Positions 1-6,042 of a DNA stretch of 6,302 nt are shown here, one piece after another. Below the pieces are notes generated by a model. That model was not told where the DNA came from. It worked only from the letters and a program-made list of their open reading frames with translations, and made no database searches. Source of the DNA: Candidatus Elarobacter sp. (lineage in GTDB: Bacteria > Vulcanimicrobiota > Vulcanimicrobiia > Vulcanimicrobiales > Vulcanimicrobiaceae); contig JASLGJ010000516.1 in NCBI GenBank assembly GCA_030150085.1, forward strand, positions 1 to 6,302, read 5' to 3'. A program made the position numbers and the translations under genes. Each line of letters begins with the position of its first letter. Positions within the stretch are counted from its first letter, which is position 1.

Positions 1-50
1 TGCGCGTGGCGGGCTACCGCGAGGGCAACGCGCGCACGGTGTTCCGCTAG
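1..50 (+). pseudogene. Mirrored 3' fragment of the RNase D gene
   Basis: Read on the plus strand from position 2, this stretch encodes the last 16 residues of RNase D (ending REGNARTVFR) followed by TAG. It is identical at DNA level to the end of the intact minus-strand gene at 300-349. It exists only because it lies in the left arm of the inverted repeat. Whether a longer copy lies to the left cannot be seen. It has no start in the window and is not an independent gene here. Confidence 0.8.
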
Positions 51-349
51 GCGGGCGGCTCGGCGGTTCCCAGCGTTCTCGCAGATTCGGCGCAGAGGCG
101 CCGCAGGCGGACCGGGCATCGTAGCGGGCATGGAATCTCCCCCACGACCGATCGGGCGCCGGCGCGCGCTGACCATCCTCGGCGCGGCCGGCGGCCGATC
201 GGTCGTGGGGGAGATTCCATGCCCGTTACGATGCCCGGCCCTCCTGCGGCGCCTCTGCGCCGAATCTGCGAGAACGCTGGGAACCGCCGAGCCGCCCGCC
301 TAGCGGAACACCGTGCGCGCGTTGCCCTCGCGGTAGCCCGCCACGCGCA
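1..349. repeat. Large near-perfect inverted repeat (163-nt arms, 23-nt loop)
   Basis: Positions 1-163 are the reverse complement of 187-349, with every pair summing to 350 and no indels. I find four mismatched pairs: 108/242, 111/239, 124/226 and 156/194. The outer 107 nt (1-107 against 243-349) are identical. The central 164-186 do not pair. The right arm contains the 3' end of the RNase D gene and about 137 nt downstream of it; the left arm mirrors both. Position 1 is still paired, so the repeat may continue left of the window. The stretch 51-299 holds no other gene that I can support. The structure could be a real fold-back duplication, or an artefact at a contig end. Confidence 0.93.
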
Positions 350-1481
350 AGCCCTTCTCGCCGGTCAGCAGCGACCACAGCGGCTCGACGATCAGCTCGC
401 GCCGCCAGGGGTTGAGGTCCACGATGTCCGCCAGCGCCTCGGGCGACTGGGGCGCTTCGCGCGCGATCTTCTCCAGCGCCGAGCGCGGCAGGAGCAGCGT
501 GGTCGGCACGTCGTTCTCCGCCGCCAGCGCGCTGACCAGCACCGCCATGGTCGAGACGAGCGCGTCGCGCTGCGGGCCCAGCGGCTTGGGCGCGCGCGGC
601 GGCAGCTCGTCCTCGGGCAGCGCCTCGCCGCGCGCGACGGCCTCCACGATCCGCTCGCCCAAGTTGCGGCGCGCGCCGGCGTCGATCCGGCGCAGCTGCG
701 AGAGCTCTTCCACCGTGCGCGGGCGCAGCTGCACCAGGCCCACCATCACGTCGTCGGCCAGCACGTACTTGAGCGGGATGTTGCGCTCGCGCGCGTAGCG
801 GTCGCGCAGGTGCGCCAGCTCGTTGAGGATGCCCAGCTCGCGCCGGTTCATGCGCGCGTTGCCCGAGATGCGCAGGTAGAGCCGGCGCGGGTCGGGCCGG
901 TAGGCGCGCAGGTGCACCAGGTCCTCCATCTCCTCGTCGGCCCACTCCTCGCGCCCGCGCGCCCGCAGCTTCGCGCGCAGCTTGTCCTCCAGCTCGAACA
1001 GGTAGCGCACGTCGTCGACCAGGTACTCCACCTGCTTGGCGGTGAAGGGGCGGGTGCTCCAGTCGCTGACCGTCTGCGACTTGCGCAGCGTCACCCCGCA
1101 CAGATCGCGCACCAGGTCGAGCAGCGAGATCGACAGCCCGTAGCCGACGAAAGCCGCCGCGACCTGGGTGTCGTACGCCGCGCGCGGCAAGGTTTCGAAG
1201 GCGTCGGCCAGGATGCGCAGGTCCGAGCTCAGCGCGTGCCCGACGATGCGCGCTCCGGCCAGCGCGTCGACCAGCGGGTGCAGGTCGCGCAGCGCGAGCG
1301 GGTCGACCAGCGCCACCCCGTCGTCGAACAGGAGCTGCACGACCATCAGGTGCGGCGTGTACGACTTCTCGGTGTGGAACTCGGTGTCCAGGCCGATGCG
1401 CGGGGCGCGCGCGATCCGCGCGCACAGCGCGGCGAGCGCATCGGGCGTGTCGACGACGACGACGTTGCTCTCGGCGATCAT
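300..1481 (-). CDS. rnd: Ribonuclease D (DEDDy 3'-5' exoribonuclease)
   Basis: This 393-aa protein matches bacterial RNase D, a cytoplasmic 3'-5' exonuclease that trims the 3' ends of tRNA precursors and other stable RNAs. The DEDDy catalytic set is complete: D32 and E34 in GLDTEFHTE (ExoI), D87 in GHALSSDLRIL (ExoII), and Y153 and D157 in the YLVDD segment (ExoIII, YxxxD). The nuclease domain spans about residues 5-170. Two HRDC-like helical RNA-binding domains follow, at about 208-285 and 300-378. Length and domain order are normal for the family, so the gene is complete. The ATG at 1481 was chosen because it places the conserved N-terminus correctly and overlaps the stop of the upstream membrane-protein gene as ATGA, which suggests translational coupling. 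The open frame continues upstream but would add unrelated sequence. The 3' end lies inside the large inverted repeat. Confidence 0.93.
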   Translation of the reverse strand: MIAESNVVVVDTPDALAALCARIARAPRIGLDTEFHTEKSYTPHLMVVQLLFDDGVALVDPLALRDLHPLVDALAGARIVGHALSSDLRILADAFETLPRAAYDTQVAAAFVGYGLSISLLDLVRDLCGVTLRKSQTVSDWSTRPFTAKQVEYLVDDVRYLFELEDKLRAKLRARGREEWADEEMEDLVHLRAYRPDPRRLYLRISGNARMNRRELGILNELAHLRDRYARERNIPLKYVLADDVMVGLVQLRPRTVEELSQLRRIDAGARRNLGERIVEAVARGEALPEDELPPRAPKPLGPQRDALVSTMAVLVSALAAENDVPTTLLLPRSALEKIAREAPQSPEALADIVDLNPWRRELIVEPLWSLLTGEKGLRVAGYREGNARTVFR

Positions 1482-2230
1482 CGCGGGCGGGGGCTCGCGG
1501 GAGCGGAAGCGCGGGGCGTGTGGCGGCGGTGTGGCATGTGCAGGTGGTGTCTCTCCGCATAGTGCTGGGCGGGGGTGACGATGTGCGCGTCGATCTGGTC
1601 CGAGAGCCAGTCCCCGCCGACGGCCAGCACCGTGCAGATCGGCACGGCGATCGCGCACATGGTGTAGACCTGGCGGAACAGCGGCACGCGCAGCGCGGCC
1701 GCGGTCTGGGTCGCGATCGTGCCGCCCAGGCCGGGGATGATGCGCACCGCGATCAGGAACATCGGCGAGCCGATCTGGAAGCGCCGCGCCCAGGACGGCA
1801 GGCGCTCGACCTGGGCCTTCACGTCGAACGCGTCCGAGGTGCGCAGCGCGACGTAGTAGCCGATCACCGCCGCGAGCACCAGGCCCAGCGCGTTGACGAC
1901 CGAGCCCCAGAGCGGCCCGAACAGCACCCCGTTCATGATCGCGAGCGCGTCGGTGACCGAGAACGGCGCCGACGCGACGATCGCGAAGACCAGCACCGCG
2001 AGCGGCATCGCCAGCCAGCCGACGTGGTGCAGGATGTGCTCGACCGCCGTTCGGTGCGACACCACCAGTGCCGCGAGCACGAACGAAGCGACCAGGATAC
2101 CGACCGCCTCCACGCGGCGCACCAGCGTGCCGTTGACGCTCACCGGGTGCTCTCTTGGCCGCAGTCCCGTGGACGCCTTCGATTCCTCCGAATTGGGGGA
2201 TTGACCCGACTTTTCCCGGGGGTGTACCAT
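1478..2230 (-). CDS. TVP38/TMEM64 family (VTT domain) membrane protein
   Basis: This 250-aa integral inner-membrane protein belongs to the DedA/TVP38 superfamily, whose relatives are linked to lipid scrambling or flippase activity and envelope homeostasis. Hydrophobic segments lie at about residues 41-57, 73-91, 105-128, 156-178 and 187-205. Family signatures are the glycine-rich stretch from about residue 101 (GVLFGPLWGS) and the R163-IIPG motif of the re-entrant region. The C-terminal tail is basic and His-rich (HHLHMPHRRH, about 228-237). The ATG at 2230 has an SD-like GAGG at 2238-2241 with a 7-nt gap. A GTG at codon 30 would give a shorter protein starting just before the first membrane segment and remains possible. 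It is the first gene of a two-gene unit, and its TGA overlaps the rnd ATG. The transported lipid or partner cannot be read from sequence. Confidence 0.88.
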   Translation of the reverse strand: MVHPREKSGQSPNSEESKASTGLRPREHPVSVNGTLVRRVEAVGILVASFVLAALVVSHRTAVEHILHHVGWLAMPLAVLVFAIVASAPFSVTDALAIMNGVLFGPLWGSVVNALGLVLAAVIGYYVALRTSDAFDVKAQVERLPSWARRFQIGSPMFLIAVRIIPGLGGTIATQTAAALRVPLFRQVYTMCAIAVPICTVLAVGGDWLSDQIDAHIVTPAQHYAERHHLHMPHRRHTPRASAPASPRPR

Positions 2231-2261
2231 GCACTCACCTCGAGGACAGACACCCAGCGAC

Positions 2262-2311
2262 TCACGGGAGGGCGGCTTGACGCCGGAAGATCCACCCCGT
2301 TACGTGGCACC
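2262..2311 (-). repeat. Leader direct-repeat copy proximal to the gene
   Basis: On the minus strand this block reads GGTG, a short CGT-containing stretch, GGTGGATCTT, a small hairpin, then GCCGCCCTCC and TGA. The exact 10-mers it shares with the distal copy lie at 2287-2296 and 2267-2276. The hairpin between them is CGGC/GCCG with a 5-nt loop (2273-2276 with 2282-2285). Confidence 0.65.
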
Positions 2312-2335
2312 GCACGGCTGAATGCGCGCCGGAGC

Positions 2336-2360
2336 GGTGACGGAAACCTGATTTCTCACC
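2336..2360 (-). other. Hairpin between the two leader repeats
   Basis: GGTGA (2336-2340) pairs with TCACC (2356-2360), and GAAA (2343-2346) pairs with TTTC (2352-2355). Two bases bulge on one side and the loop has five bases. It lies midway between the repeat copies, has no T-tract, and is not an obvious terminator. Confidence 0.5.
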
Positions 2361-2385
2361 CAAGCGCAACCACGTCTGTGAAGGT

Positions 2386-2437
2386 TCAGGAGGGCGGCCC
2401 ATTTGTTGGACCCGCAAGATCCACCGAACGAGACACC
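2386..2437 (-). repeat. Leader direct-repeat copy distal to the gene
   Basis: This is the second copy of the leader element, 124 nt upstream of the first in minus-strand reading. It shares GGTGGATCTT (2416-2425 on the plus strand) and GCCGCCCTCC (2389-2398), the flanking GGTG (2434-2437) and the TGA after the second 10-mer. The segment between the 10-mers differs in sequence and length (17 against 10 nt), yet both can form a short GC hairpin; here GCGG 2394-2397 pairs with CCGC 2412-2415. That pattern suggests conserved form with drifting sequence. Confidence 0.65.
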
Positions 2438-2478
2438 GTCGTAGCGACCGATTGGCCGCTGCGACCCAATCAAGATGA

Positions 2479-2513
2479 CGAAAGGGCCACGCCGAATCGG
2501 CGTGGCCCTTTCG
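2479..2513 (-). terminator. Terminator-like hairpin after the secreted-protein gene
   Basis: This is a perfect 17-bp inverted repeat around a single central base (2496), with 2479-2495 pairing with 2497-2513. The stem is GC-rich with an AAAGGG / CCCTTT base, so a short T-run follows the stem in either direction. It begins about 60 nt after the stop of the minus-strand secreted-protein gene and ahead of the next unit's leader. A factor-independent terminator for the gene at 2574-3281 is the simplest reading. The T-run is only three bases, and a real RNA loop would open a few central pairs. Confidence 0.8.
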
Positions 2514-2573
2514 CTGTCGCTGAAGCGAGCGAGCGCGAGCAGGAGTTGCTCGGCAACGCCGGCCAGGCGGCGC

Positions 2574-3281
2574 TCAGTGGAACGAGGCCAGCGCGACGCT
2601 CTTCGCGCCCAGGGCCTGCGCGAGGTCGTAGAACGCCTGGTTGCTGATCTTGTGGTAGTTGGCGTCGGCCTTGGCGCCGTACTTGGCGTCGATGGCGTCC
2701 ATCGTCGACTCGTGGATCTTGTTGGTCACGAGGTGGTCGAGCATCGTCCCGGTGTAGAACGCGCCCTTGTTGCCGGGGACGCCGTCCATCACCAGGCGCG
2801 CCGCGAGCGCGTGCCCGCCGATGTTCGAGTTGGGGAACTTCACGCCCGCGGCCATCGCGGTCGCGGCGGCGTGCTGCACCGCGAAGTTCTGCACGGTGAC
2901 GAAGCTCTTGACGGCGGACGCGCCGTACTGCTTGGTGAGCTTGTTGACCTCGGCGGTGGTGAGCGCCGGGCCGACCATCGCGGTCAGCGCCTTGGCGAGC
3001 GAGAAGTTCGCCGGTCCGCCGCCGGCCTTCACCAGCGAGATCGTCGCGGCGAGATCGGGCTTGCCCCCGAACGTGTAGCCGTCCCCGCCCGGCGGCATGC
3101 CGTGCTCGGCCATGCCCATCGCGCCGCCCTTCATCATCGAGCCGCCCATCGAGGAGCCGCCCATCGCGGAGCCCGATGCCATCGGCATCGGCGAGGACAT
3201 GGTGGTCTGCGCGAGGGCCGGCGCCAGGCACAGCGCGGCAAGGGCCGCACCGGCGAGCGCGGTCGTGTAGCGTTTGATCAA
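2574..3281 (-). CDS. Secreted Met/Gly-rich protein of unknown function
   Basis: This predicted exported protein of 235 aa belongs to no family I recognise. It has a Sec-type signal peptide: MIKR, a hydrophobic core at about 9-20, and APALA before Q25 as likely cleavage site. Residues 28-62 form a Met/Gly/Ser-rich linker with ten methionines, including clusters such as GGSMMKGGAMGM, followed by EHGMPPGG. The remainder (about 75-235) looks helical and compact, with no cysteine after the signal peptide. Methionine-rich stretches of this type can bind Cu(I) in periplasmic proteins, but that is inference. The start is a TTG, chosen because AGGAG at 3289-3293 sits 7 nt upstream and the signal peptide begins there; no ATG fits. 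It lies 74 nt downstream of the RpiB-like gene on the same strand, so co-transcription is possible. A strong hairpin follows it. Confidence 0.8.
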   Translation of the reverse strand: MIKRYTTALAGAALAALCLAPALAQTTMSSPMPMASGSAMGGSSMGGSMMKGGAMGMAEHGMPPGGDGYTFGGKPDLAATISLVKAGGGPANFSLAKALTAMVGPALTTAEVNKLTKQYGASAVKSFVTVQNFAVQHAAATAMAAGVKFPNSNIGGHALAARLVMDGVPGNKGAFYTGTMLDHLVTNKIHESTMDAIDAKYGAKADANYHKISNQAFYDLAQALGAKSVALASFH

Positions 3282-3288
3282 GAGAGTT

Positions 3289-3293
3289 CTCCT
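3289..3293 (-). promoter_or_regulatory. Ribosome binding site deciding a TTG start
   Basis: Read on the minus strand this is AGGAG, 7 nt before TTG at 3281-3279. It supports the TTG start of the secreted Met-rich protein, where the frame stays open upstream but no signal peptide would otherwise sit at the N-terminus. Confidence 0.75.
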
Positions 3294-3355
3294 AGCCGAG
3301 AAGCGTCGAGAAAGATGACGTGGAGTGAACGCGCCCCTCGGCCGGGCGGATTGCG

Positions 3356-3802
3356 TCAGCCGGCCGGCGCGCGCTCCGGCTCCACGGCGGCGATCTCGCG
3401 CCGGTCGGCCGGGTCGTCGCTGGCCGCCGTGTCCAGGAAGCGCGCGAGGATCTCCAAGCCCACCGCCGGGCTGGTCGCGCGCAGGCTGAGCGCGAGCACG
3501 TTGGCGTCGTTCCAGTGCCGTGCGCCGGCCGCGGTCTCGGCGTCGCCGCAGAGCGCGGCCCGCACCCCGCCCACCTTGTTGGCCGCGATCGAGATGCCGG
3601 TCCCGGTCCAGCAGCACACCACGCCGACGTCGGCCCGCCCGCTCGCGACCGCTTCGCCGACCGCGCGCCCGGTGGAAGCCCAGGCCTGCGACCCGTCGCG
3701 CAGCGCGCCGAACCGCTCGACCGCGATCCCGCGCCGCTCCAGCTCGCCGAGCAGAGCCTCGGTCAGCGGCCCGACGTCATCCGACCCGATCGCACAGCGC
3801 AT
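3356..3802 (-). CDS. RpiB/LacA/LacB-family sugar-phosphate isomerase-like protein, divergent
   Basis: This cytoplasmic protein of 148 aa has the usual length and core of the RpiB/LacAB fold, whose members interconvert aldose and ketose phosphates (for example ribose-5-P and ribulose-5-P). Clear family segments are the N-terminal AIGSDD, C64-WTGTGISIAANK with G79-VRAALC, and WNDANVLALSLR (97-108). C64 aligns with the catalytic Cys66 of E. coli RpiB as I recall that sequence. Several other sites differ. The usual Asp-His near residue 9 is DD. The YPHYA-type segment is absent. The His of the HNDxNV motif is replaced by W97, with H96 one position earlier. The substrate may therefore differ, and I give no gene symbol. 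ATG 3802 fits the family N-terminus but lacks a clear SD. A 10-bp palindrome lies about 20 nt upstream. Confidence 0.85.
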   Translation of the reverse strand: MRCAIGSDDVGPLTEALLGELERRGIAVERFGALRDGSQAWASTGRAVGEAVASGRADVGVVCCWTGTGISIAANKVGGVRAALCGDAETAAGARHWNDANVLALSLRATSPAVGLEILARFLDTAASDDPADRREIAAVEPERAPAG

Positions 3803-3821
3803 GCCGGAGAGTACTGTGAAA

Positions 3822-3843
3822 CCGCGAGCGGGTCCGCTCGCGG
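3822..3843. promoter_or_regulatory. 10-bp palindrome in the divergent intergenic region
   Basis: CCGCGAGCGG (3822-3831) and CCGCTCGCGG (3834-3843) are exact inverted repeats separated by GT. They lie between two divergently oriented genes, 19 nt from the RpiB-like ATG and 82 nt from the lipoprotein GTG. It could be an operator for a dimeric regulator or a hairpin in the RpiB-like leader. No convincing -35/-10 pair was found for either direction, so the role is open. Confidence 0.5.
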
Positions 3844-3925
3844 GCTCCGCGAGGGGCGCAAGGTACGGACTGGTCGAGAAGACAAGCCCTTGCACTCTCC
3901 AGATGGTACCAAAGGGTGGGTCACG

Positions 3926-5284
3926 GTGCGCAGACACCTCGCAGTCCTTGCTTTCGCATTCCTGACCGCATGCGGCGGTAACCATGCAAATGTGATTCCG
4001 GCCTCGAACGCGGTCATCGGCCAAGGTCCACATGCTCAGGCAAGGGATCGCGCAGCCCGCGCACATCCGTATTTTCGGGCCTTCGCCTCACTGCCTGATC
4101 CCGACGCCATCTCGGATACCGACATCGACCTGAACATCGATCAGGACGTGCAGGGTGCGGATCGCAGCTCTCTCCACGGCGTGATGCTTCGTCTGCGCAA
4201 AACGGAACGCAAGAACGTCGTGCTCATCGCCAACGGGCGCGCCATCGCCAACCACAAGGCGCTGCTGCAAGGCGCAACGCTCACCCAGCCTCGAGGACGA
4301 ACGATTCGGCTGGCCAACGGCCAGGACATCGTGTTTCCGCCCTATACGAAGACAGTCAGCGCGGTTGGCCGGCACGTGCTCGGCGGCCCGATACCGCCGA
4401 ATTCCGACACGACCGGCCCCTTCCACCGCAGCTACGACGCCAACGACGGCTACTCGGAAATCGTCGCTTCCCCGTCCATCCCGTGCAACGCGTCGCCCTT
4501 CATGTCCACCGGCGCGACGTACGGGCCGTACCGCGACAACGGCTACGTCTACTTTGCTGCCGAGACGTTCTCGGACTCGTACGAAGGCGGGATGTTCTAC
4601 CAAGCTTCCCAAACGACGAACGACTACATCCCTTACCAGACCGATGCGCGTGACGGAGGCGGGTTCTTCACGCTGTCCGCTCAGTACGCGATGGCGTGCG
4701 GACAGAACTTCAGTCCTAGCAACCTGACCATGACGATGACCTGGGGGATAGCCGCCAACGATCTGCTCTTCATGCACTTCCGAGGATACAACACGATGAA
4801 TCAAATCGTGGACGTTACGATCTCGCGTACGCCAACCGGTCTGGGATGGTACGACAACTGCTCGACTTGCACGGTCAGCACAATGACCACGATCGCTCAA
4901 GCTCCCAACGGGCCGGGCGGATACTGGCCGGACGGGTGGTCCTTCGGTGCGAATCCCAATGCGTTCCAACCGTCCATCGGCTGGTACGGCATCGAGCTCG
5001 GCCACTGCCACGCGAACAGCTCGACTTCGACCGACTGCTCGCTGCAATCCACGCCGGGACCGGCGCCGTTCCGGCAGAGCTTTCCCAACGATTCGAACCA
5101 AGTCCTCACCGCTCTTGGCGACGGCGTGACGTATTGGTCGGAGCGGGTCGGCATCGCTTTGCGGCTCGACTACTTCGGCGCCCCGCTCTCGCCTAGTTAC
5201 GATGCGCAAGGAGACGCATTCCCTACGGCTACACCCACGCCCGATCCGGTCCCCCAGTGCGGGCGCAACGCGTGTCCGCAATAG
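3926..5284 (+). CDS. Predicted lipoprotein of unknown function (452 aa)
   Basis: I do not recognise a family. The N-terminus is a lipoprotein signal: MRRH, a hydrophobic core, then the lipobox L13-T-A-C16 followed by GG. Gly at +2 suggests outer-membrane or surface placement. Residues 55-150 form a polar, charged region. Residues 170-415 are rich in Tyr, Trp, Asn, Thr and Gly with alternating patterns, as in a beta-sandwich; an enzyme or carbohydrate-binding module is possible but unproven. Beyond C16 there are eight cysteines (187, 258, 312, 315, 361, 371, 445, 450), an even number that suits disulfides. The tail is Thr/Pro-rich (PTATPTPDP) and ends in CGRNACPQ. The GTG at 3926 was chosen because it begins the signal peptide; the GGGTGGG just upstream is a weak SD. 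GC content is visibly lower than in neighbours: one 60-nt line, 4561-4620, is 33/60 against 48/60 at 601-660. Confidence 0.82.
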   Translation: MRRHLAVLAFAFLTACGGNHANVIPASNAVIGQGPHAQARDRAARAHPYFRAFASLPDPDAISDTDIDLNIDQDVQGADRSSLHGVMLRLRKTERKNVVLIANGRAIANHKALLQGATLTQPRGRTIRLANGQDIVFPPYTKTVSAVGRHVLGGPIPPNSDTTGPFHRSYDANDGYSEIVASPSIPCNASPFMSTGATYGPYRDNGYVYFAAETFSDSYEGGMFYQASQTTNDYIPYQTDARDGGGFFTLSAQYAMACGQNFSPSNLTMTMTWGIAANDLLFMHFRGYNTMNQIVDVTISRTPTGLGWYDNCSTCTVSTMTTIAQAPNGPGGYWPDGWSFGANPNAFQPSIGWYGIELGHCHANSSTSTDCSLQSTPGPAPFRQSFPNDSNQVLTALGDGVTYWSERVGIALRLDYFGAPLSPSYDAQGDAFPTATPTPDPVPQCGRNACPQ

Positions 5285-6042
5285 GCGCGGGCACGCGGGC
5301 AGCGGCAACAACGATCGTCTGTACCATTTTGCTGTTGAGCGTGCCCGTCGCCGGTAAGACGCGCCCGTGCCCTACGCCGGCGGCACCCGTGGCCGCAGTG
5401 CGGACCGACACCGCCATCGTCGGTAATTATCGCCAGGTTCTCGGGGCGGCACATTGCGCGGATCTGCGCTGCACGCACACGGGCTACCAGACGTATTTTG
5501 CGGAGATCGACGCAATTCTCTTCGATCACGGCCGCCCGCCGCTCTCATCTTCAACCGTTCGCCGCGTGCTCTCGGATCAAGCGATCCCTCCGACGCTCTC
5601 GGCTGCTGAGCACGATATCGAGCGCCGCCTATTCCGCCAGGCGTTCCGCGTGTATCTCGACGACTTCACGAGCAACGTCAGCAGCGTGCGGACTCTCTAT
5701 CTGGACGACAAAGGCGGAACCGAAGGCGTCCGTTTCCTTCTCGAACAGCTCAGCCGCCGAGCGGCTACACCCGGTGATGCCGACTCGCTGGTTGCCATCT
5801 CCAACGAGCACCCAAACGAGTTCGCGCCGTTGCTCTACCTCGGTGCGGTGCTGCTGGAACTCGGCTGCAAGGCGCAGGCCCTCCACGTCTACCGGACCAT
5901 CCCCTACGTCCGGCCCGTCGTGAAGTCGACCTACTCTGGAGTCACCTCAACTGCGATGCGGCTTGCGCTGAGCATCGACCCTGACGCCTGGCGACGTTCA
6001 CCGGCGGATTGGCGCTCGCGAAATGCGCGCTCAAGCGTCTAG
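5257..6042 (+). CDS. Predicted exported protein of unknown function (261 aa)
   Basis: I recognise no family. A hydrophobic segment at about residues 15-32 after a basic N-terminus is a signal peptide or membrane anchor, and VAG-K34 could be a cleavage point. Cysteines at 38, 67 and 72 lie early in the mature part. The rest is mostly helical. Residues 188-215 (EFAPLLYLGAVLLELG and on to VYRTI) resemble one TPR-type helical repeat, too little for a family call. The start is uncertain: GTG 5257 gives a 28-nt overlap with the lipoprotein gene and GTG 5272 gives a 13-nt overlap. Neither has a clear SD, so translation may depend on the upstream gene. Overlap, strand and shared export signals suggest one operon and perhaps a joint envelope role. 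The 3' end overlaps the ABC gene on the other strand. Confidence 0.72.
   Translation: MRAQRVSAIGAGTRAAATTIVCTILLLSVPVAGKTRPCPTPAAPVAAVRTDTAIVGNYRQVLGAAHCADLRCTHTGYQTYFAEIDAILFDHGRPPLSSSTVRRVLSDQAIPPTLSAAEHDIERRLFRQAFRVYLDDFTSNVSSVRTLYLDDKGGTEGVRFLLEQLSRRAATPGDADSLVAISNEHPNEFAPLLYLGAVLLELGCKAQALHVYRTIPYVRPVVKSTYSGVTSTAMRLALSIDPDAWRRSPADWRSRNARSSV

Larger units (their letters stand above)
2231..2478 (-). other. Gene-free leader region upstream of the TVP38-rnd unit
   Basis: No convincing coding frame lies here. Read on the minus strand it is the 5' region of the TVP38-rnd unit and ends with the SD-like GAGG at 2238-2241. It contains two related blocks of about 50 nt (2386-2437 and 2262-2311) with a hairpin between them at 2336-2360. 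This arrangement could be a structured leader RNA or paired protein-binding sites. I could not place a confident -35/-10 promoter. It does not match the consensus of any riboswitch class I know well. Confidence 0.5.

Noticed and set aside
219..1562. Long plus-strand open frame of 447 codons opposite rnd
   Set aside because: The translation is dominated by Arg, Ala, Gln and Val with no domain, as expected from the strand opposite a GC-rich gene. RNase D on the minus strand has its full catalytic set.
1595..1606. CTGGTCCGAGAG, resembling a conserved piece of the guanidine-I (ykkC) riboswitch
   Set aside because: It lies on the plus strand opposite codons for the TVP38-family C-terminus, no plus-strand gene follows, and the other conserved riboswitch elements were not found.
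2389..2437. GGTGGATCTTGCGG on the minus strand as a T-box antiterminator motif
   Set aside because: The T-box core (TGGNACCGCG) is not matched, there is no specifier stem I can identify, and the downstream gene is not an aminoacyl-tRNA synthetase or amino-acid gene.
1520..2647. Plus-strand open frame opposite the TVP38-family gene and leader
   Set aside because: It has a low-complexity Arg/His/Asp-rich composition and crosses a coding gene, the leader repeats and a terminator hairpin. It is a shadow frame.
2574..3281. Secreted protein as a fasciclin-domain or DUF4142-type protein
   Set aside because: Length and export signal are suggestive, but I could not find the conserved fasciclin motifs or the DUF4142 helical signatures, so it is left as unknown.
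2475..3965. Plus-strand open frame of 496 codons opposite the secreted-protein and RpiB-like genes
   Set aside because: It has no recognisable domain and runs over the terminator and opposite two genes with clear protein signals. The start codon itself lies next to the hairpin.
4088..5311. Minus-strand open frame of 407 codons opposite the lipoprotein
   Set aside because: It is rich in Arg, Val and Gly with no signal or domain. The plus frame has a lipobox, a coherent cysteine pattern and a Thr/Pro tail.
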